Source: Rhizobiales bacterium dw_265
GTDB taxonomy: Bacteria; Pseudomonadota; Alphaproteobacteria; Micropepsales; Micropepsaceae
Reading direction: 5' to 3'
DNA: 64,000 nucleotides
Assembly: GCA_018449595.1 (NCBI GenBank)
Contig: JAAVUU010000007.1
Span: 62,001-126,000 of the forward strand
How positions within the stretch are numbered: position 1 is the stretch's first letter; each line of letters opens with the position of its first letter. The position numbers and the translations under genes are program-made. The notes beneath the pieces are model-generated. The model was given only the letters and a program-made list of their open reading frames with translations. It had not been told where the DNA came from and did no database searches. Below, piece by piece: positions 46,763-56,637 of this stretch.

Positions 46763-48031
46763 ATGACTGACACCGGACTTCCAGCCCGCAGGGCGGCGCT
46801 CGCCATCTTGTCCGGCGTGCTGCAGAAACGTCGCCCGCTGGACGCGCAGCTGGAACAGCTTGCGGGCCTTCAGCCCCGCGATGCCGGTTTTGCCCGCGCC
46901 CTGGCCAGCCAGACCCTGCGCCATCTGGGGGCGCTGGATGCGGTGTTGCGCAAATTCCTCGCCAAGCCGCTGGCGCCGCACAAGGCGGGCGTGACCAGCG
47001 AGATCCTGCTGCTGGGCGCCTGCGAATTGCTGATCCTGAAAGTCCCGGCCCATGCCGCGGTGGATGCGGCCAACACGCTGGCGGCGAAAGACGCCAAGGC
47101 GGTGCATTTCAAGCCGCTGATAAACGCGGTGCTGCGCAAGGTCGCGCGCGAAGGCGAGGCGGTGCTGTCGGGCCTGGACCGCGAGCGGCTGGCGACGCCC
47201 GACTGGCTGTGGACGCGCTGGAGCATGCACTATGGCGCGGCCACCGCGCGCCTGATCGCCCGCGCGCATCAGCAGGAAGCGCCCACGGACATTGTTCTGA
47301 AAGCGCCCGGCACGACGCATCCCCAGAGCACGGCGCTGTTCAGTATGGTGCGCCGGCTGACCGCGGAGGGCCGGATCGAGGACCTGTCCGGTTTCGCCAA
47401 CGGCGGCTGGTGGGTGCAGGACGCCGCCGCCGCGCTGCCGGCAACCCTGCTGGGCGATGTCGCGGGCAGGACAGTGATCGACCTGTGCGCCGCGCCGGGC
47501 GGCAAGACGCTGCAGCTTGCGGCGGCGGGCGCGAAAGTGATCGCGGTGGAGATTGACGCGGCGCGCGCCGAACGTATTCGCGAAAACCTGGCGCGCACCA
47601 AGCTCGACGCCGAGATCGTCGTCGCCGACGCGCGGGACTTTCATGCCACCGCGCCATTCGTGCTGGTTGACGCGCCCTGCACCGCCACCGGCACCATCCG
47701 CCGCCATCCCGACCTGCCCTGGATCAAGGGCGCGGCCGATGTCACGGTATCGGCGGCGGCGGCTTACGAGATTCTGGAAGCGGGCGCGGCCCTGGTCGAG
47801 CCCGGCGGCATTCTGGTCTTCGCCGTCTGCTCGCTGGAGCGCGAGGAAGGCGAGGAACAGATCGCGGGCTTCCTGGCGACGCATCCCGAATTCGCGCGGA
47901 TGCCGCTGACGGCGGAGGATGTGTTCGGCCACGAAGAATGGATCACGCCGGACGGCGACCTGCGCACCCTGCCGTTCCAGCTGGATGGCGGCATGGACGG
48001 TTTTTATGCGGCGCGGTTGAAAAGGCTCTAG
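46763..48031 (+). CDS. rsmB: RsmB/NOP family rRNA (cytosine-5) methyltransferase
   Basis: 422 residues. An N-terminal NusB-like RNA-binding domain (LAILSGVLQKRRPLDAQLEQ) is followed by the SAM-binding motif VIDLCAAPGGKTLQLAA and the two catalytic Cys motifs, VDAPCTATGTIRRHPDL and VFAVCSLEREEGEEQ. The subgroup methylates C967 of 16S rRNA. htpX-rsmB order is common in alphaproteobacteria. A family A repeat follows the stop. Confidence 0.93.
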   Translation: MTDTGLPARRAALAILSGVLQKRRPLDAQLEQLAGLQPRDAGFARALASQTLRHLGALDAVLRKFLAKPLAPHKAGVTSEILLLGACELLILKVPAHAAVDAANTLAAKDAKAVHFKPLINAVLRKVAREGEAVLSGLDRERLATPDWLWTRWSMHYGAATARLIARAHQQEAPTDIVLKAPGTTHPQSTALFSMVRRLTAEGRIEDLSGFANGGWWVQDAAAALPATLLGDVAGRTVIDLCAAPGGKTLQLAAAGAKVIAVEIDAARAERIRENLARTKLDAEIVVADARDFHATAPFVLVDAPCTATGTIRRHPDLPWIKGAADVTVSAAAAYEILEAGAALVEPGGILVFAVCSLEREEGEEQIAGFLATHPEFARMPLTAEDVFGHEEWITPDGDLRTLPFQLDGGMDGFYAARLKRL

Positions 48032-48037
48032 CTTTTT

Positions 48038-48117
48038 CGTCATGGCCCGGCTTGTCCGGGCCATCCAGTTTCCTTCGTGAAACAAAACTGGATCGCCCGC
48101 ATAAAGCGGGCGATGAC
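48038..48117. repeat. Family A palindromic repeat, copy A3 (compact)
   Basis: Three consecutive hairpins: ATGGCCCGG / CCGGGCCAT, ATCCAGTTT / AAACTGGAT and TCGCCCGC / GCGGGCGA. The outer ends are CGTCAT and ATGACG. It separates the convergent rsmB and coiled-coil genes. Confidence 0.85.
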
Positions 48118-48128
48118 GATGGTGAGGA

Positions 48129-50183
48129 TCAAAGCCGCCCCAGCGCATAGGCGATGGTCAGGTATACCTTGCCGGTATCCGCCGACAGCAGCGTCGAGGT
48201 CAGCAGGCCGCCGCCATCGCCTTCCTTCGCCCGCGCCAGCAAGGTCTCGAATTCCGCCAGATAGGCATCGGCGGCGGCGTGAAAGCGCTTGTCGTCGCGA
48301 TACAGCGTGGTGATGCGGTCCACCGCATCGCCGTCAATCGCATCCGCCAGCCGCCGCGCGAACACGGCGCGGTCGCCCGCCAGATAACGCTTCCAGTCCT
48401 CGTCGCCCGGCTGGGCCGTATCCAGCGCCGACAGGTCGATCGCCATGTCGGCCAGCGCCAGTTCCAGCGCCCCCAGGGTGGCGGCAGTGTCCAGATTGGA
48501 TTTTTCGGCGCGCGGCAGGCGCTCGCCCTGTTCGGCGGCTTCCAACAGCGCCTTCATGTCCCAGCCCGCGCCGGCATCCTTGCGCCGGACCTCCGGCTTC
48601 CTGGCGGTCAGCTTGCGCGCCAGGCCCTTCAAGCCGTCGCTTTCCGGCGCGGCCTCCGGCTTCATCGGGCCGCCGGAGCCCGTGGCGGGATCGGGCGCGG
48701 TGACCTTCTGCGTCGAGCGCGCGTGCAGCGTTGACATGGTGCGGGCCGACAGATCGAGAATCTGCTCGGTCTCCGCCGCCATCATCTGGCGCACCCGCCG
48801 CGCCTCTTCCTGCGCCAGGCCGGGCAGGCGGATCAGGTGCTTTTCGACATCGCGGGTGGTTTCGGCCAGCAGGGACCGGATCTTGCCGGCCTCGGTGCTC
48901 ATCTCGCCCGCAGTGCGCAGCAGCCGCTCGCATTCCGCCATCGCCTCGCCCACCAGCAGCCGCGCATCATGCTTGGCCTGGGCGGCGCTTTCACCAATCA
49001 GAGTCCGCGCGCCATCGCCCGCATCCTTCATCGCCGCCGACAGGCTGGCCAAGACGCCCGAGGCCGCCTCGCTGGTTTCCTTCAACCGCTCGGCCTCGCG
49101 GGCGAAAGCCCCGGTCAGTTGCGCGGCGCGGTTGGCGGCATTGGCCATGATGAGTTCCAGATGGCGTTCGGCATCGCCGGTCACGGTCTCGAACTTGCGC
49201 GCTTCCCCGCCCAGGGCCTCGATGGCGGCTTCCATGCCCGTGCGCTGCTGCGACAGCGCGCCTTCGAAAATCTCGCTTTCGTCCTTCAGCTTCTGCATCA
49301 GTTCCTGCATCTGGCTGCGATGCTTTTCCTGACGCGCCAGCACGAATTCGGCGCGGCCCATGGCGCTGTCGGCCACGTCTTCAATGCGCTTGGCCTGGAC
49401 CTCCAGCGACTTGGCGGCTTCCAGCGGCGACTCGGCGGCGGCGGTGATGGCGGCGCGGAATCCGGCGGCCTGCACATCCAGCGACTGGGTCGCCATCTTC
49501 AAGGTGCCTTCGGCGGATTCCATCATCGCCCGCAGTTGCGCGGTGCGCCCCGCCACGGTTTCGCCGGCCCGGCTGGCGGCATCGCCCAGGCTGTCGCCCA
49601 GGCTTTCGATGCGGGCGTTTTCCTGGTTCAGGCGGGCGGCGATGGTTTCCCCGCGCACCTGGGCGCGCGCGCCGGCATCGTCCAGGGTGGCGATCTGCTT
49701 TTCCAGCACCGCTTCCAGGGTGCGCATGCGCTGGAAGGCGACATCAAGCCCGGTGTTCAACCCGTCCAGTTCGCGGCGCACGGCGCGGGCCAGCCGCGCG
49801 GCATTGTTGGCGGCGGTGTCGTCGGCGGCGAACAGTCTTTCACTCGCAACCAGAAGCGTGCGGGTGGCATCGGTCATGGCGGCGCTGCGGGCCAGCGATC
49901 CGGCGATGGCGAGAAACAGAAAGGGCGGCAGCAAAGTGCCCGCCGCGATCAGCGCCTTCAGCGCCAGCGGCGCGGCGACCAGCCCCTGCGGCCCCAGATA
50001 GCCCCAGGCAAAGGCGGCGCAGGTGCCCACCCAGAACAGCGACAGCACCCCCGCCGCGCCCAGCGCAACCGCGCCAAAGCGGCTGGGCCGCAGCCGGGGC
50101 ACGGGCGCCGCCACGGGGACGGCCTGGGTATTCGCGACCGCCGGGGTTTCCCGCGGGACCGTCTGCCCGAATGTCCGCGCCAT
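48129..50183 (-). CDS. Membrane-anchored long coiled-coil protein (possible polarity or division factor)
   Basis: 684 residues from the ATG at 50183. Two membrane helices near residues 35-100 (VALGAAGVLSLFWVGTCAAF; ALIAAGTLLPPFLFLAIAGS) precede about 350 residues of coiled coil rich in Ala, Glu and Arg. The C-terminal about 130 residues are a separate domain ending LLTSTLLSADTGKVYLTIAY, which I recognise as shared by alphaproteobacterial proteins of unknown function. The layout resembles Caulobacter TipN (two helices plus long coiled coil), but orthology is not shown. It is divergent from the Hpt gene. Confidence 0.75.
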   Translation of the reverse strand: MARTFGQTVPRETPAVANTQAVPVAAPVPRLRPSRFGAVALGAAGVLSLFWVGTCAAFAWGYLGPQGLVAAPLALKALIAAGTLLPPFLFLAIAGSLARSAAMTDATRTLLVASERLFAADDTAANNAARLARAVRRELDGLNTGLDVAFQRMRTLEAVLEKQIATLDDAGARAQVRGETIAARLNQENARIESLGDSLGDAASRAGETVAGRTAQLRAMMESAEGTLKMATQSLDVQAAGFRAAITAAAESPLEAAKSLEVQAKRIEDVADSAMGRAEFVLARQEKHRSQMQELMQKLKDESEIFEGALSQQRTGMEAAIEALGGEARKFETVTGDAERHLELIMANAANRAAQLTGAFAREAERLKETSEAASGVLASLSAAMKDAGDGARTLIGESAAQAKHDARLLVGEAMAECERLLRTAGEMSTEAGKIRSLLAETTRDVEKHLIRLPGLAQEEARRVRQMMAAETEQILDLSARTMSTLHARSTQKVTAPDPATGSGGPMKPEAAPESDGLKGLARKLTARKPEVRRKDAGAGWDMKALLEAAEQGERLPRAEKSNLDTAATLGALELALADMAIDLSALDTAQPGDEDWKRYLAGDRAVFARRLADAIDGDAVDRITTLYRDDKRFHAAADAYLAEFETLLARAKEGDGGGLLTSTLLSADTGKVYLTIAYALGRL

Positions 50184-50318
50184 CTGTAAGTCCGTGAATC
50201 TGCCCGCCTTTTGCGATTTAAGCATGAAATGGGACAGTTTCACACCGGCAAAACAGCCAATTAACGTCGCTTTAGCCGTGCCGGGGCCAGAATGGAGGAC
50301 TTTCGGAAAGAGCCTGCC

Positions 50319-50666
50319 ATGTCCGATGCCCCCGTCGATCTCGCCCACCTCGCCCGCTACACCGGCGGCGACAAGACCCTGAATGCCGAAATCCTCAAGC
50401 TGTTCGACGGCCAGGTTTCCGACATGGTCGGCCAGTTGCTGGGCCTGCTGGAGGCTCGCGACGCGCGCAAATGGCGCGAAGTCACCCACACCATCAAGGG
50501 CGCGGCGCGCGGCATCGGCGCCTTCGCCATGGGCGACGCGGCCGCCGCCGCCGAGCCGGTCGACCCCGCCACCAGCCCCGACCGGGCGGTGCAGGTGATC
50601 GAAACGCTCAGGGTCGAAGGCGAGGCGGTGCAGCAGTTCATCGCCGCTTATCTGCGCGCGGCCTGA
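50319..50666 (+). CDS. Hpt domain phosphotransfer protein
   Basis: 115 residues from the ATG at 50319 with GGAAAG upstream (an ATG at 50292 would add nine). The four-helix Hpt domain carries the phosphoacceptor His in VTHTIKGAARGIGAFAMGD. Single-domain Hpt proteins shuttle phosphate between hybrid kinases and response regulators. No kinase is adjacent; the neighbour is the coiled-coil protein. Confidence 0.85.
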   Translation: MSDAPVDLAHLARYTGGDKTLNAEILKLFDGQVSDMVGQLLGLLEARDARKWREVTHTIKGAARGIGAFAMGDAAAAAEPVDPATSPDRAVQVIETLRVEGEAVQQFIAAYLRAA

Positions 50667-50687
50667 GCGGACAGCGACGTTCGCGCC

Positions 50688-50705
50688 TGTCCAACGCGTT
50701 TGGAC
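50688..50705 (+). terminator. Hairpin after the Hpt gene (also a TGTCCAA palindrome)
   Basis: TGTCCAA-CGCGT-TTGGAC, 21 bases after the stop. It can be a weak terminator, or an operator related to the one before hisE. The rest of the gap to 50917 shows no gene; an ATG-proximal GGGGAG serves the next gene. Confidence 0.35.
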
Positions 50706-50917
50706 GCGCCCATACGGCAAGCCGCTGATCGCGCCGGCAAAGCCGATTTCAATTTCGCTTCTTTTTTCAACCCCTCCCCCGTTATCTAACGGGGACAGGC
50801 CACGCCGCATCCTGTTCAAGCGCGCAGTTTTAGCATGCCATGCTTTTGTTGGCGTGTTGGATAGTAAGCAACTGAGATTCCTCTAAGCTGACCTCTCAAC
50901 AAAGACTGGGGAGTCTC

Positions 50918-51514
50918 ATGCGGACAGTGCTGCTTGCGGTCGCAGCCGCAATCTCGGTGCCGTTGTTAATATTGAATTGGATAGCCGCGTTCGGGGGCGG
51001 CATATGGCTTCTAGTTATTGGGCAATGGCGATTGGTCATAGAAGGCGTCGTCGCGATGATTGGCGCGGCGATCTTGCTTCCCATAGTTTTAATTGTTGCC
51101 AATTTTATTGCATCCCCCGCAGTTAGCTTAGGCAACAAGTCGCGTTGGTTAGTCTACCCGTTCCTGTTTTTGGGAGGACTTTTTACGTTCTACATTCTCG
51201 CGAACTGGTGCGTCTTAGTCTTCGATATGTTGGTGAACAGAGACCATGGTACGGTGTGGCCCTACGCGCTTTGGGCATATGCTGTGGCGACAACGCCGTG
51301 GACCTCGATGCTGCAACGAGACGTTCGCCGTAACCCGCGCTCTAGAGGGCTAATCTGGCTTTCGGCGTCGCAGTTGGGCGCCTTTGGCATTCTGATCTCA
51401 GTCTTTGTCGGAAATGGCTTCCAACCCGAAGGTGGAATGTCGCTATTTTTCACTCCGTTCGCGCTCCTTGGTATGTTGATGGGATACGTCGCATCAACTC
51501 AGCGAACGATTTAA
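50918..51514 (+). CDS. AT-rich orphan membrane protein
   Basis: 198 residues with about six hydrophobic helices (for example IWLLVIGQWRLVIEGVVAMI and FTFYILANWCVLVFDMLV), and a clear ribosome site GGGGAG. No family recognised. Base composition and codon use (TTA, AGA, GTT, CGT) differ visibly from all neighbours, so it was probably acquired recently. Right after it lies the chorismate mutase tail fragment. Confidence 0.7.
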   Translation: MRTVLLAVAAAISVPLLILNWIAAFGGGIWLLVIGQWRLVIEGVVAMIGAAILLPIVLIVANFIASPAVSLGNKSRWLVYPFLFLGGLFTFYILANWCVLVFDMLVNRDHGTVWPYALWAYAVATTPWTSMLQRDVRRNPRSRGLIWLSASQLGAFGILISVFVGNGFQPEGGMSLFFTPFALLGMLMGYVASTQRTI

Positions 51515-51525
51515 GTATTAAGATG

Positions 51526-51606
51526 TCAGGACTTCCCGTCGAACGCCCCGAACTCATGGCGGATGGATTGTTCGATCAGGATGCGCCGCTCCGGTTCGGC
51601 GATCGC
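51526..51606 (-). pseudogene. Chorismate mutase C-terminal fragment (26 codons with stop)
   Basis: The minus strand encodes AIAEPERRILIEQSIRHEF then GAFDGKS and a stop. The intact gene at 52640 ends AIAEPVWRTLIEQSIRHEF, EAFDHKA, stop. Twenty of 26 residues agree, and the homology extends a few bases past the stop. The fragment has no start of its own. It lies in the same orientation as the intact copy, about 1.1 kb away, with the secreted-protein gene between them. Confidence 0.8.
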
Positions 51607-51608
51607 TG

Positions 51609-52562
51609 CTAATACCCGCCCAGTTCCTTCTTCATCACATAGGCGATGGAGGCGCGTTCGCCGAGATAGGAACGCCCGGCATCCATCTTGTAGAGGCCGC
51701 GCAGATAGGTGGCGTCAATGTCGGTGAGGCCTTCCGGCTGCGTGCCGGCGGCGCAGCCCGAGGCCAGCAGGTTGGTGATGGTCGGCACATCCCGGCAGAC
51801 GTCATAGGTTTCGGCCTGCGACAGCGCGAGCATGGCGATATAGTCGGCCAGCGCACCGATCTCGCGGCCCGCGATCTTGCCCGTATCCACCACGATGATG
51901 GCGGTGGTGAATTCGCTTTTCAGCCCGTTGCCGATGGCGCGGTTGCCGCTCACCCGCAGGTTGGGGAGCCCGGCCAGGCCACCGAGCGCGCCCCCGTCCG
52001 CGCCATGCGTGCTCATCACGCCATAGCCAAGATCGCCGCTGGCCAGGTCGGCGGTGATGAAGCCGTCGAAATCTTCGGTCGCGGTCGAGTACCAGGCCTG
52101 GATGGGCAGGCGCATGGTGGCGATGCGCTCCGCCTGCGGCCGGTAATGAAAGCCCAGCAGCGAAGGGCGTTTGGCGCGGATGAAATCCAGCAGCGCCTGC
52201 GGCTGGGCCGTCGCCAGGACCAGCAGATCGGGGCGGCAGGGCTCGGCGGTGTCCAGCGGCGCGCCCGCCAGCATCGCGGCGCGGAGGATGCGCTGGGTCA
52301 CGAACTGATTGAACTGGGGCGACAGGCCGATGGTCAGCGGGCAGATGCCGGTCTTCCAGCGCGCGATCTTGCCCAGCAAGGGCGTGGGCGCGGCATGGGT
52401 GACGATGAAATCATCCAGCGCCCTTTCCGGACGCTGCGCCGGCGCGGTCACGATCACGCTTTCGACGGTGGGGTCTTGCGGCGCCTGGGTCTGGGCCAGG
52501 GTCTGAGCAAGGGCCGCGGACGCCGCCAGAAGCGCGGCACTGGCAATAAGAGTGAGCTTCAT
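51609..52562 (-). CDS. Secreted protein of unknown function
   Basis: 317 residues from the ATG at 52562, with a very strong ribosome site (GGAGGAGGC). The signal peptide is MKLTLIASAALLAASAALAQ. The mature part has ALDDFIVTHAAPTPLLGKIA, WKTGICPLTIGLSPQFNQFV and DYIAMLALSQAETYDVCRDV, and two Cys pairs that could form disulfides. I have seen similar proteins in sphingomonads and relatives, but no function is known. Probably periplasmic. Confidence 0.7.
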   Translation of the reverse strand: MKLTLIASAALLAASAALAQTLAQTQAPQDPTVESVIVTAPAQRPERALDDFIVTHAAPTPLLGKIARWKTGICPLTIGLSPQFNQFVTQRILRAAMLAGAPLDTAEPCRPDLLVLATAQPQALLDFIRAKRPSLLGFHYRPQAERIATMRLPIQAWYSTATEDFDGFITADLASGDLGYGVMSTHGADGGALGGLAGLPNLRVSGNRAIGNGLKSEFTTAIIVVDTGKIAGREIGALADYIAMLALSQAETYDVCRDVPTITNLLASGCAAGTQPEGLTDIDATYLRGLYKMDAGRSYLGERASIAYVMKKELGGY

Positions 52563-52639
52563 GCCTCCTCCTACATTTGTGGTCGCCGGAAGGCTGCGCC
52601 CAATTCCGCTCAATTGTTTGTCGCCCCTATGAAGCGATA

Positions 52640-52954
52640 TCAGGCCTTGTGGTCGAAGGCCTCGAACTCGTGGCGGATGGACTGTTCGATCAGGGTGCGC
52701 CACACCGGCTCGGCGATGGCGGGCGACAGCCCGGCGGCGCGGGCCCGGGCCAGCACCTTGGTCACCACATCCTCGACCCGGGCGGGATCGCGCACTTCAT
52801 GGCGGCCGGTCTTCAGCACCGCCGCCCGCTCGATATAGCTCTGGCGCACCGCCAGCATCGCCACCAGCCGGGCATCCAGCGTGTCTATCGCCAGGCGCAG
52901 TTCGGCCATGGAAAGGCAGGAATCGGGCGGCTTCAGGGGGGCGTCGTCTTGCAT
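52640..52954 (-). CDS. Chorismate mutase (AroQ type)
   Basis: 104 residues from the ATG at 52954. The helical AroQ pattern is MAELRLAIDTLDARLVAMLA, RQSYIERAAVLKTGR and RDPARVEDVVTKVLARARA, with Arg and Lys residues for the active site, ending WRTLIEQSIRHEFEAFDHKA. It converts chorismate to prephenate, or acts as an isochorismate-pyruvate lyase-like paralog. Divergent from the ferredoxin reductase with 99 bases between. Confidence 0.9.
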   Translation of the reverse strand: MQDDAPLKPPDSCLSMAELRLAIDTLDARLVAMLAVRQSYIERAAVLKTGRHEVRDPARVEDVVTKVLARARAAGLSPAIAEPVWRTLIEQSIRHEFEAFDHKA

Positions 52955-53005
52955 CGCAGCACTGTTATAGGCGGGGCTTGTTGCACTGGCTATTTTTACA
53001 TATAA

Positions 53006-54093
<1,088 letters not shown>

Positions 54094-54094
<1 letters not shown>

Positions 54095-54402
54095 TGAAGA
54101 TCATCGCCACCGACCGCAACGGCAAGGTTCATGAACTGGAAGGCCGCGACGGCTGGAGTGTGATGGAAATCCTGCGCGACGGCGGGCTGGACATCGCGGC
54201 GGAATGCGGCGGGGCCTGCGCCTGCGCCACCTGCCATGTTTACGTCAATGACGGCTGGTTCGAGAAGCTGCCCGCGCCGTCCGAGGCCGAGATTGACATG
54301 CTGGACATGGCCCTGGCGGTCGAGCCCAATTCGCGTCTGTCCTGCCAGGTGATCTGCAGCGACGAAACCGACGGCATCAAAGTAACAGTTGCCCCCGAAT
54401 AG
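54094..54402 (+). CDS. 2Fe-2S ferredoxin, adrenodoxin type
   Basis: 102 residues. Cluster ligands are in AAECGGACACATCHVYV and SRLSCQVIC, the Isc/adrenodoxin spacing (C-X5-C-X2-C-Xn-C). The protein starts MKIIATDRNGKVHELEG. It takes electrons from the reductase encoded just before. Confidence 0.95.
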
Positions 54403-54504
54403 CTGTCATTTTCCAATAATACTGCCGTCATAATCGCAACTTCGCGGCCTTGCCCGAACCCGCGCAAGGAAATTACCCTTTGCCGCTTTCGAAGGGGATT
54501 TTCC

Positions 54505-56334
54505 ATGCTTGACCGCCGTTCGGCCCTGAAAACCGGGGCCGCCGCCCTTGCTGTTTCCGCGATGCCTGCCGCCGCCGCGCCCGGCGGTGCCCTGAACACC
54601 CTGTTCGACCAGTTCATGAAGGAAAGCCTGGACCTGTCGCCGGTGACCGTGACGGGGCTGGGTTTGGACAAGGGCGCGCGCTTCGCGCAGAAAAGCCTGA
54701 TCGACGACACCTCGCTGGCCGGCATCGCCAAATTGAAGGATGTGCAGACCAGCCAGCTCAAGCGGCTGAAGGCGTTTCCCCGCGGCTCCGTCTCCGGCAT
54801 GGACCAGCTGAATTACGATGTGGTGCTGTATGCGCTGCAGACGGGCGACGATGCGGCGCGGCGCTATAATTACGGCCCGGTCAGCGCCGGCCAGCCCTAT
54901 ATCCTCAGCCAGTTGAGCGGCAACGCCGTCAACACCCCGCCCTTCCTCGACACCCAGCACACCATAGAAACCAGGGCCGACGCCGAGGCCTATGTGGCGC
55001 GGCTGGGCGCCTTCGCCGCCGCGATGGACCAGGAGATCGAAGTCACCCGCCATGACATGGGCGAGGGCGTGATCGCGCCGGACTTCGCGCTGGCCAAGCT
55101 GCTGCTGCTGCAGACCAAGCTGCGCAGCCCCTCGCCGGAAAATTCGCCCCTGACCGAATCGGTCGTGCGCCGCACCAGGGACAAGAAGATCGCGGGCGAC
55201 TGGGGCACGCAAGCGGCCAAGGTGGTCAAGGACAAGGTCTATCCGGCGCTGGACCGCCAGATCGCCCTGATCGGGGAGATGCAGAAAAAGGCCACCCATG
55301 ACGCGGGCTGCTGGAAGCTGCCCAAGGGCGAACAGTATTACCGCGACTCGCTGGTCTATTGGGCCACCACCGAGATGTCGCCGGAAGAGATCAACAGGAC
55401 CGGCATGGAGATCATCAAGGATCACACCGCCAGGATCGACGCCATCATGAAGGCGCAAGGCATGACCAGGGGCACGGTCGGCGAGCGGCTGGCGGCGATG
55501 TACAAGGACCCCAGGCAGCTTTACGCTAACACCGACGCCGCCAAGGAAAAGCTGATCGCCGACCTGAACGAAAAGGTGAAGGTGGTGCGTTCCAAGCTGC
55601 CCAAGCTGTTCGTCACCCTGCCCAAGGCCGATGTGGTGATCATGCGGGTGCCCAAGAATATCGAAGCCTCGCAGCCCGGCGGCTATTACAATCCTCCGTC
55701 GCTGGACGGCAAGCGCCCCGGCATCTACTGGATCAACCTGCGCGACACCGCCGAGGTGCCGCGCTGGGTGCTGCCGACGCTGACCTTCCATGAGGCCATT
55801 CCCGGCCATCACATGCAGATCTCCATCGCCAACGAGACCAGGCTGCCCCTGATCCGCAAGGTGCTGGGTTTCTCGGCCTATATCGAGGGCTGGGCGCTGT
55901 ATGCCGAACAGGTGGCCGACGAGATCGGCATGTATGACAACGATCCCTTCGGCCGCATCGGCCAGCTGCATGATTCCATGTTCCGCGGCGTGCGCCTGGT
56001 GGTGGACTCAGGCATGCACGGCCTGAAATGGAGCCGCGAAAAGGCCCTGAAATTCTATATCGACACCCTGGGCAATCCCGAAACCGAGGCGGTGACTGAA
56101 ATCGAACGCTATTGCGTATGGCCGGGCCAGGCCTGCAGCTACATGCTGGGCAAGCTGGAATTCCTCAAACAGCGCGAGCGGGCGAAGCAGGCGCTGGGCG
56201 CCAAATTCGACATCCGCAAATATCACGACACCATGCTGGTCAGCGGCGCGGTACCGCTGGCGCTGATGCCGGGCCTGGCCGACCGCTATATCGCCGGGGC
56301 CGGGACGCAGGCCCGTCAGCCCAGCGCCAGATAG
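54505..56334 (+). CDS. DUF885 family metallopeptidase-like protein, exported
   Basis: 609 residues. The N-terminus MLDRRSALKTGAAALAVSAM contains a twin-Arg-like export motif (DRRSALK) and Ala-rich signal. The zinc motif typical of DUF885 is TFHEAIPGHHMQISIAN, with a downstream Glu in YIEGWALYAEQVADEIGMY. DUF885 proteins are predicted carboxypeptidase-like enzymes of the periplasm; substrates unknown. Its end overlaps the small minus-strand membrane protein by 19 bases. Confidence 0.9.
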   Translation: MLDRRSALKTGAAALAVSAMPAAAAPGGALNTLFDQFMKESLDLSPVTVTGLGLDKGARFAQKSLIDDTSLAGIAKLKDVQTSQLKRLKAFPRGSVSGMDQLNYDVVLYALQTGDDAARRYNYGPVSAGQPYILSQLSGNAVNTPPFLDTQHTIETRADAEAYVARLGAFAAAMDQEIEVTRHDMGEGVIAPDFALAKLLLLQTKLRSPSPENSPLTESVVRRTRDKKIAGDWGTQAAKVVKDKVYPALDRQIALIGEMQKKATHDAGCWKLPKGEQYYRDSLVYWATTEMSPEEINRTGMEIIKDHTARIDAIMKAQGMTRGTVGERLAAMYKDPRQLYANTDAAKEKLIADLNEKVKVVRSKLPKLFVTLPKADVVIMRVPKNIEASQPGGYYNPPSLDGKRPGIYWINLRDTAEVPRWVLPTLTFHEAIPGHHMQISIANETRLPLIRKVLGFSAYIEGWALYAEQVADEIGMYDNDPFGRIGQLHDSMFRGVRLVVDSGMHGLKWSREKALKFYIDTLGNPETEAVTEIERYCVWPGQACSYMLGKLEFLKQRERAKQALGAKFDIRKYHDTMLVSGAVPLALMPGLADRYIAGAGTQARQPSAR

Positions 56335-56444
56335 CCCAGGAGGCCGATCAGCAGCCAAAAGCCGCCCAGAACGACGAAAATGAACGTGGGGCTGACGTCG
56401 TCCACAAGGACGAGGTCCTGGTCATGGGAAGAGACATCGGGCAC
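56316..56444 (-). CDS. Small single-helix membrane protein, 42 residues
   Basis: Start GTG at 56444 with AAGGGAGAA upstream. An acidic head (PDVSSHDQDLVLVDDVSP) is followed by a single helix TFIFVVLGGFWLLIGLLGYL. No family recognised. An AT-rich stretch with TTTTTTTTG and TTGTATCAAAG in the region above probably holds the promoter. Convergent with and overlapping DUF885. Confidence 0.5.
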   Translation of the reverse strand: MPDVSSHDQDLVLVDDVSPTFIFVVLGGFWLLIGLLGYLALG

Positions 56445-56637
56445 GGCGTTCTCCCTTAAATTTTTTTTGTTTGTATCAAAGTATTGCGAGGGCGCCGCCC
56501 GCCGGCAAGCAATGTTTGTGTGTGCGGCACAGCAAAACATGCTGCGGTGCAAGGGGATGCGGGATGCCGGCGCGATGGACCTCGGCCACCGCAGATGACA
56601 AGCTGTCCATCGGGCTGACTTTCAGAAATCTCCTCCT

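Noticed and set aside
50184-50819. Upstream extension of the coiled-coil protein to 50819
   Set aside because: It is antisense to the Hpt gene and includes the promoter gap; the ATG at 50183 begins a sensible cytoplasmic segment before the membrane helices.
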